Below, piece by piece: positions 17,416 through 22,643 of a stretch of DNA of 22,643 bases. The stretch's first letter is position 1. The number at the start of each line of letters is the position of its first letter. The notes below the pieces were generated by a model. That model searched no databases. It was not told the DNA's origin and worked only from the letters and a program-made list of their open reading frames with translations. The stretch covers positions 1 through 22,643 of the forward strand of contig LSSN01003595.1 of the NCBI GenBank assembly GCA_001970855.1. The letters run 5' to 3'. The translations under genes were made by a program, and so were the position numbers. Source of the DNA: Smittium culicis. Taxonomy: Eukaryota; Kickxellomycota; Harpellomycetes; Harpellales; Legeriomycetaceae.

Positions 17416-19298
17416 CTATTCAGTAAAAATCATACCGACCTCAAATCTAGGGTGTTCCGCATTTGAAATGATTTTTTTAACAAATCTCTTTGTTTCCTCT
17501 GTTCTATACACAATAGACAGAGTGTTTCTATCAGGTTCGATAGTAAGTAACTCGTCAGAACCAGAAACGTAATGGGTAGTACCGTTAAATCTTTGTGAAT
17601 CCCAATTATAAGCTGTGGTTTGATTGTTATTAGTGTTGGGCAAAAAGCTGAATATTACGTCCAAGCCTTCAGGTTCGTCAAAAGAATCGTGCATTAAGGT
17701 ATAATCGCCTACATCAAGTTTTCTTACTTCTTGGATAGAGCTCTTTAATTCGAGGTTAGTAACTGTGCATAAAAATTTTGAAAACTGTTCGCTATTAAGG
17801 AAGTGTAGAACACATAGCACTAGATTTTCAAGAGATTTAATGCTATGAGAATTGGAGGAGTTTTGAGCGAAATCTTTAAGTAAAGAGTTAAAATCTGGTT
17901 TATTAGCGTTTTTTTTAAATACGCTATACTTTCTTAAGGTTGGAGGACCAATTTTGGTATTTTCCCAGTATCTATCAATATTTTTAGGATCGCATATTTC
18001 GTTAACAAAATTATTATATATATCAGCATTGAAAATATCCTTTAGCTCAATACTACTGTTATCTAAGAAATTATCCAAGATTTGATCTTGAGAACTAGGT
18101 GACAGGTATTCGTTGTTGATGAATAAGTTTAATATGCTGTTATTATCATCTATTTCACAAGCAGAGATAGGTATTGGCGTAACAGAGCATAAAGGAATCG
18201 ATTGGCCTTCTAGCTTAGAGTGTGAAGATTGATGCGAAGAGCATTCACCAGCATTAGCTTCGTAGCTTTCATAAAACCATCCAGTAACAGACCATCTAGA
18301 GATATTGTCATCTCTAAGGACTTCCTCTACTTCATGAAATGAGTTTTCACCAGTGATAAAAAATGACATCGAGTTAAACTTTGGCACTAGTTTTTTGACG
18401 ATATCTGTAGGAAGGCCACGTTCGTCTCTGAATCAATAAAAGAAATGTTATTAGAATTGAACAAACAAATTTTAAGGATGAATTTAAATCTTTAGCATTG
18501 ATTATAAAAAATTATTTAGGCTGAGATGTGACGACTAGAAGAATGAGCTTACTTTCGGTAAAGTCCTAAACAACCACCGTCTTCGTATTTCCAATCTTCT
18601 TCTACTAAATATATAATGTATGCAATTTTTCTACGCAACTTTTCACCAGAAACATAATCATCGTGGCAAAGCAAGTAACCTCCCTTTTTATACTGCTGCG
18701 CGGCTAAATCTATCCTCCCTCTAACAAGTTTTGAACCGCTAATTCTTTCCATAAATGTTACAAATTCATCGCTGCTTAAATAATTGTACAGATTTTTTAT
18801 ACAATCTGATTTTATGTTGTTAGGAATTATTTTCAAGTCATCAGTCTGGTAAAATTCGTATAAATCGTTTGATCTAAAATTCCATTTCAAGTTGGCTAGC
18901 TCAGATTTTAAATCAAGCAAAAATGATTTCTCGAATAAGTCATACAATACTCCTACTTTAAATGGAGATCCAATGATAGTACTGACTTTTTTATCACAAG
19001 CCTTGTCCAGAGCATCCGAAGATCTTATACTAGATTGAACAGAAGAATTTTCGGAACTTTGAACTAGCGAATCCTCCTTAACAAGAATATATTTAGGAGA
19101 ATCTGAATTTTCGTTAATGTTCGTGGTTTCTTTATTAGCTTCGAATATAGAGAAATTGCTCTGATCTTGATTGCAAAAAATTGATTTAAAGGAATTTGCA
19201 AATTGATCGTCTATAAGGATATCAGAGTGGCATGGTTTGTATCTGTCAGAGGAAGCTATTTTTGCCTTCTTTCGTGATGGCTCGTTCATACTGGCCAT
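17416..19298 (-). CDS. TPA1: TPA1/Ofd1-family 2-oxoglutarate/Fe(II) prolyl hydroxylase (585 aa, 2 exons)
   Basis: Homologue of yeast Tpa1 and fission yeast Ofd1, which hydroxylate a proline of ribosomal protein uS12 (Rps23) and affect translation termination; Ofd1 also controls Sre1 turnover by oxygen. Exon 1 (19298-18553) and exon 2 (18427-17416) join in phase 2 across a 125-nt GT-AG intron (CGAAA|GTAAGC ... GATTCAG|A). The Fe(II) triad is visible: H212 and D214 in GYLLCHDD, and H280 in NSFHEVEEV. The 2-oxoglutarate-binding Arg is R293 in RWSVTGWF. The N-terminus has a basic, NLS-like patch (SRKKAK, about residues 8-13). A Ser/Asn-rich segment (about 50-105) precedes the catalytic domain. 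From about 310 a second, catalytically dead dioxygenase-like domain is expected, with many Asn/Ser insertions. Length falls between Ofd1 (515) and Tpa1 (644). The splice rebuilds GGCLGLYRKDERGLP, a conserved stretch. Confidence 0.93.
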
Positions 19299-19854
19299 TA
19301 TACTCTAAATCTGCAGAGATAGTAATCTTTATATTCAGTATATTGACTTTATTAGAGTTCAATACTGATTTTTATTAGTGATTTTTTTGATCAATTCTGA
19401 TTTTGGTTATTAGTGATTGGCCGCACAACAATTTTTTTTCTTTTTGCTTATTTGATTATAATTCGTTGTTTATGTTAAATTGAGTTTTTTTTTTTTGGAA
19501 AGAAACTTGGCCAATAAATATTCGTACTAAATATTCTCAACAATTTAGAAAAATGAGAAATTGGGACTTTAATGTTGCTGTTAAACCATTAGCTGAAATT
19601 ATAAACTTTAATTATAATTATTGGCAGAAAAGAAAAATAGGCCTGCCTTTAGATTTAAAAAGTTTTTAGTGAGTCACGCGACGTTGTTGGCATTCAAGCA
19701 TAACTGATAAATAGCGCAATATTACTCTATTTATTAAACACTACTTAAGAAAAACGCATAGACATAGATTTATAGCCTTTAAATATCTCTCAATCTGCAT
19801 TCGATAGAAACATATATTCGTTATCACTTTAATTCTAATATAGTCCATTATAAA
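19299..19854. promoter_or_regulatory. shared divergent promoter region of TPA1 and DUG3
   Basis: 556 bp separating two divergently read starts. Three CCAAT cores stand out: ATTGG at 19416-19420, CCAAT at 19511-19515 and ATTGG at 19620-19624, the first two within TTGGCC/GGCCAA contexts. CCAAT is the target of the HAP/NF-Y complex in fungi. In such AT-rich DNA some are expected by chance, so the regulatory reading is inference. Long T-runs at 19430-19439 and 19486-19495 could act as nucleosome-disfavouring tracts. Confidence 0.4.
19553..19669 (+). CDS. possible small ORF (38 aa), upstream of DUG3
   Basis: ATG at 19553 opens 38 codons starting MRNWDFNVAV and ending PLDLKSF before TAG at 19667-19669. 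Its composition is more protein-like than most short frames here (two Trp, a basic QKRK patch, two Pro). The stop overlaps a donor-like sequence, TTA|GTGAGT at 19669, so it might instead be a first exon spliced on, perhaps into the DUG3 transcript as an upstream reading frame. I recognise no family, and chance remains a good explanation. Confidence 0.25.
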   Translation: MRNWDFNVAVKPLAEIINFNYNYWQKRKIGLPLDLKSF

Positions 19855-21576
19855 ATGTGCAGATTTCTACTATACAAGAGCGATTCGCCGATTTTGCTAG
19901 CTGATGTAAACCCTGTCATACTTAATTTTATTTAAAAAACATTAAATATTTCATTATTCAATTTTACTCATTTATATTCATCTATCAATTATAAACCTCG
20001 CGGGCAATTTAGTTAATTACTAAACCAGCACACTCGATCATACTTCAATCTGTTAACTGTAAACTCCGTATCGACAACAGGCGAACTATGAATGGTATTC
20101 TATCTCTCTAATCTAGCTCAAAAAAAATTATAAAATCCCTTTCTATTCCTAACTTTTTTTTCTTCAATTACGTTTTCAGGGGATGGCTTTGGAATAGGTA
20201 TCTGAAATTAATTTATTTTTTTAATCAAATACATAAATAAATATTCCAATCTAAATATTATTTTTTACTTTTATGAATTACATATTAATAATAATTGCAA
20301 ATTTTAGGTTGGTACGATAATCCAGGCGAAACAGGATGCATCTTTACTTCTATTTTGCCTGCTTGGAGCAACATTAATCTCTACAGGATAGCTGAAAAAG
20401 TCAAAAGTAAGCTCATTTTTGCTCATGTAAGAGCAACAACAGGAAACACGAGCACTTCCGAATCTAACTGTCATCCTTGGCAGTTTGGAAGTTTGATGTG
20501 GATGCACAACGGCGATATTGCCGAATTTCCAAAGGTTCGTATTTAACTATACATCTTTCAGTAAAAAATCAATTATATTATTTCAACTAAATGATTTAAT
20601 TTATAATACATAAGTTAATATTGTAAAAGACTTCTTTATTGTACTGATTTTAATCGTTAATACTAATTTTCTTTATTTCTAGATCAAGAGGAAATTAGTG
20701 TCAAACTTGACACATGATGCATACTCAAATATCCAAGGAACTACTGATGCTGAGCATGCCTTTGCTGTCTTTATAAGCCATGTAAATAATTAATATTATT
20801 GAAATATATGTTTTATTCTTAACTCCATTCATCTTTTTCTAATTAGCTAACCAACCCTAATAAAAAAGTATTTTCGTTCAAAGAGCTTAAAGAAGCGATG
20901 CTCAAAACATTAGACACAATAAATTCCTACTTGGAAGAAGAAGGAATAACAAATGTATTTCCCATTTTTTATTCGTCTTTTTACTATTTTTTTTATTATT
21001 AAACCCTTAATTTAATAACTCTGCCACGCTTTTTTTGCTTATGGATTTTTTTTTAGCCGTCCTTATTGAATTTTGCTGTAACTGATGGCGTCTCTGTCGT
21101 TTGCACAAGATATATTTCAAGTAAAAAATATGAAGCTGCATCACTTTTCTTTTCGTCCGGGTCAGAGTTTAAATCAGAAAAGGATGGTCAATACAAAATG
21201 GTAACCAACACTTTTTATACACATTTTAAACGATATTTTACTCCAATTTCAGTATATCTATTAAAATTATAGCATTTCATTTGATAGCTGCTTTTAATTT
21301 AATTAAATCAATAACGATACTAAACTAAAGCTATCTTTTAATAAAAACTGCTCAACATTTTCTTTCTTTTTTCCAAAATTTTTTTAGGTACGGTCTAACA
21401 AAAAAGACAAATCTTTTGTTATTGCTTCAGAGCCCCTCACCTTTGAACGAAATGACTGGATCGCAATACCGACCAACACTCTACTTGTAATTACACCAAA
21501 GCTCAACATACTTATGTACCCTATCAAAGACAAACATTTTAGCACAGAGAAAAGAACTACTGCAACATATCTATAG
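19855..21576 (+). CDS. DUG3: DUG3, class II glutamine amidotransferase-like subunit of the glutathione-degrading complex (305 aa, 8 exons)
   Basis: Homologue of yeast Dug3, which with Dug2 removes the gamma-glutamyl group of glutathione in the cytosol. Exons: 19855-19905, 20013-20094, 20180-20197, 20308-20534, 20683-20781, 20847-20954, 21057-21200, 21388-21576. All seven introns are GT-AG (65-187 nt). Cys2 right after the initiator (MCRFLLYK) is the Ntn-type nucleophile exposed by Met removal, which fixes the start. Other family blocks: LITKPAHSIILQS (18-30), GDGFGIGWYDN (45-55), FAHVRATT (88-95), NCHPWQFG (104-111), MWMHNGDI (114-121), IQGTTDAEHAFAVF, LNFAVTDG, ASLFFSSG, and IASEPLTFE...IPTNTLLVITPK near the C-terminus. 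It is shorter than yeast Dug3 (357 aa), mainly in loops and tail. Exon 3 is only 18 nt. It is divergent from TPA1. Confidence 0.94.
20180..20197 (+). other. 18-nt microexon of DUG3
   Basis: Flanked by TTTTCAG upstream and GTATCTG downstream. It supplies the last two bases of a Gly codon, five whole codons (DGFGI) and the first base of the next Gly, completing the conserved GDGFGIGW motif across three exons. Joining exon 2 directly to exon 4 keeps the frame but deletes six residues of the catalytic-domain core. Confidence 0.88.
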
Positions 21577-22643
21577 CTCTTTGAAAATTTCACATAAATT
21601 TTATTTTCCTTCTCTATAAATAACCTTTTTGGTGTAAATTCTCAACATCCCTTTCATTCTAATCAGTTCATCTTTTAATAATACATTTAAAGTTCTCATT
21701 GACAATCGATTCTAAATTTTATACGCCTAAATCTTATTTGACTTCTAATGCTTTCTTGGTTAATTTATTATCCTAAACGATTCAATTTATATTTATAATT
21801 TCTAAAATTACCTTAACAACATGTTAATTGTGTGCGCTATTTTGTGCAAAACTACATTATTTTCAATATATTTAATGAATGAATGAATTGCTCGTATATA
21901 CGTTATTTTTAAAGGCTATCTGAGATTCTAACCAATTGCATTATAATATGAAATACTAATTTGGCTTACAAGTTGAAAATTATTAGCTCTTAAGATATTC
22001 TCAGTGTTACTCATCTGCCTATTTTACATTTTTTAATGCTTTCAAATACAATTAGTTTATTTTCGGACATTTTTTAAGCAATTTTTTATTATATCCAGGC
22101 TCTGATTCTAAAATTAAAATTGTTTTTTACACTGTAACTAGATTATTTTTTTGAATTTATGTTGGATAGATTTTTAATTCAATAAGCATTTTGATTCATT
22201 TTAAACTCTTTTGAAATATAAAAAATTAAGAAAATAGCCTAGGCCTTTCAGAGCAGTAAAGTGCTTTTGAGTAGTTAAAAATCAACCAAATATAACTCGT
22301 TTAATTATAGTATAAAACGATTAATATATTGGTAAAATTTTTTTTAAAAGTTTAATATAATTTAAGCGCTAAATATAATTATAACGAATAAATTTATAAA
22401 TATCTTTGTATTACCAATTAAAATTTTAGCCACTCTAAGAGCCAAACACACTTGTACATATTTTAAAATCATAATTGATTAAATTATTTAAGAGCAAATA
22501 TTTATTGGCATAATATATTTTATAGCCAATAAAAACTTGCAATTTTTAATTAATTGACTGCTTTGATATTAGCTTGGCTAGTTACTGCAGTTTAAAAAAA
22601 GATAACTAAATTCGAAATAGTTAAAATCAATTAATAAAAAATG
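21577..22643. other. downstream region without a recognised gene
   Basis: 1.07 kb of AT-rich sequence after the DUG3 stop, with stops in all frames. T-rich sequence and several TTTAAT/AATAAA-like words in the first 200 bases could serve 3'-end formation. Apart from the hairpin at 22501-22533, nothing distinct is seen. Confidence 0.4.
22501..22533. repeat. inverted repeat (9-bp arms, 15-nt loop)
   Basis: TTTATTGGC at 22501-22509 and GCCAATAAA at 22525-22533 are perfect inverted repeats. They also carry ATTGG/CCAAT cores facing each other. It may be a hairpin or the core of an unrecognised small element, and resembles the hairpin inside MITE copy C in its TATTGG/CCAATA arms. Confidence 0.55.

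Noticed and set aside
21384..21593. 69-codon minus-strand frame
   Set aside because: Antisense to DUG3 exon 8, which carries the conserved IASEPLTFE and IPTN motifs.
1..22643. tRNA, rRNA, snRNA genes or CRISPR arrays
   Set aside because: Looked for tRNA B-box-like GGTTCGAATCC, U6-like and regularly spaced repeat patterns; none gave a convincing structure.

Overview
The window looks like nuclear DNA from an AT-rich, intron-containing fungus. Evidence: five of the seven intact genes are split by short introns (65-209 nt, GT-AG except one GC-AG). Products are typical fungal housekeeping proteins (ALG12, YJU2/CWC16, TPA1/Ofd1, DUG3). Intergenic DNA is long, A/T-rich and littered with transposon remnants. 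The extreme A+T content, the DUG3 and GT31-like genes and the TE load would suit an early-diverging lineage such as the Harpellales/Kickxellomycotina, but that placement is a guess. There are no bacterial operons, Shine-Dalgarno sites, rRNAs, recognisable tRNAs or CRISPR arrays.

Layout. 1-5284 is gene-poor. It starts with a decayed hAT-type (BED zinc finger) transposase on the minus strand, whose probable terminal inverted repeat ends near 1366. A degenerate coding-like stretch follows near 1600-1980, then AT-rich DNA, and then a head-to-tail cluster of three piggyBac-like MITEs (4077-4643) bounded by TTAA-type sites. A fourth copy lies alone at 13166-13354. 5285-7669 (+) is an intronless Kelch/BTB-BACK protein. 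Convergent to it, 7805-10081 (-) is ALG12 with eight exons. Next on the same strand is an intronless GT31-like Golgi-type glycosyltransferase (11238-12152). After a 2.3 kb spacer come YJU2 (14456-15510, +) with a GC-AG intron, and a small YccU-type CoA-binding protein (16218-16837, +). TPA1/Ofd1 (17416-19298, -) and DUG3 (19855-21576, +, eight exons including an 18-nt microexon) are divergently arranged around a 556-bp promoter region. The last 1.07 kb shows no gene.

Functional themes: N-glycan assembly in the ER (ALG12) beside another glycosyltransferase; spliceosome activation (YJU2); translation/oxygen-linked prolyl hydroxylation (TPA1) sharing an upstream region with glutathione breakdown (DUG3). 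None of these forms an obvious new system. The most notable observations are at gene-structure and repeat level: a GC-AG intron in a splicing-factor gene, an 18-nt microexon, the TTAA-sharing MITE cluster, and a GT31-like enzyme whose DxD motif is altered. Exon boundaries were deduced by hand from splice consensus, reading-frame continuity and remembered family motifs. No alignment program was run.
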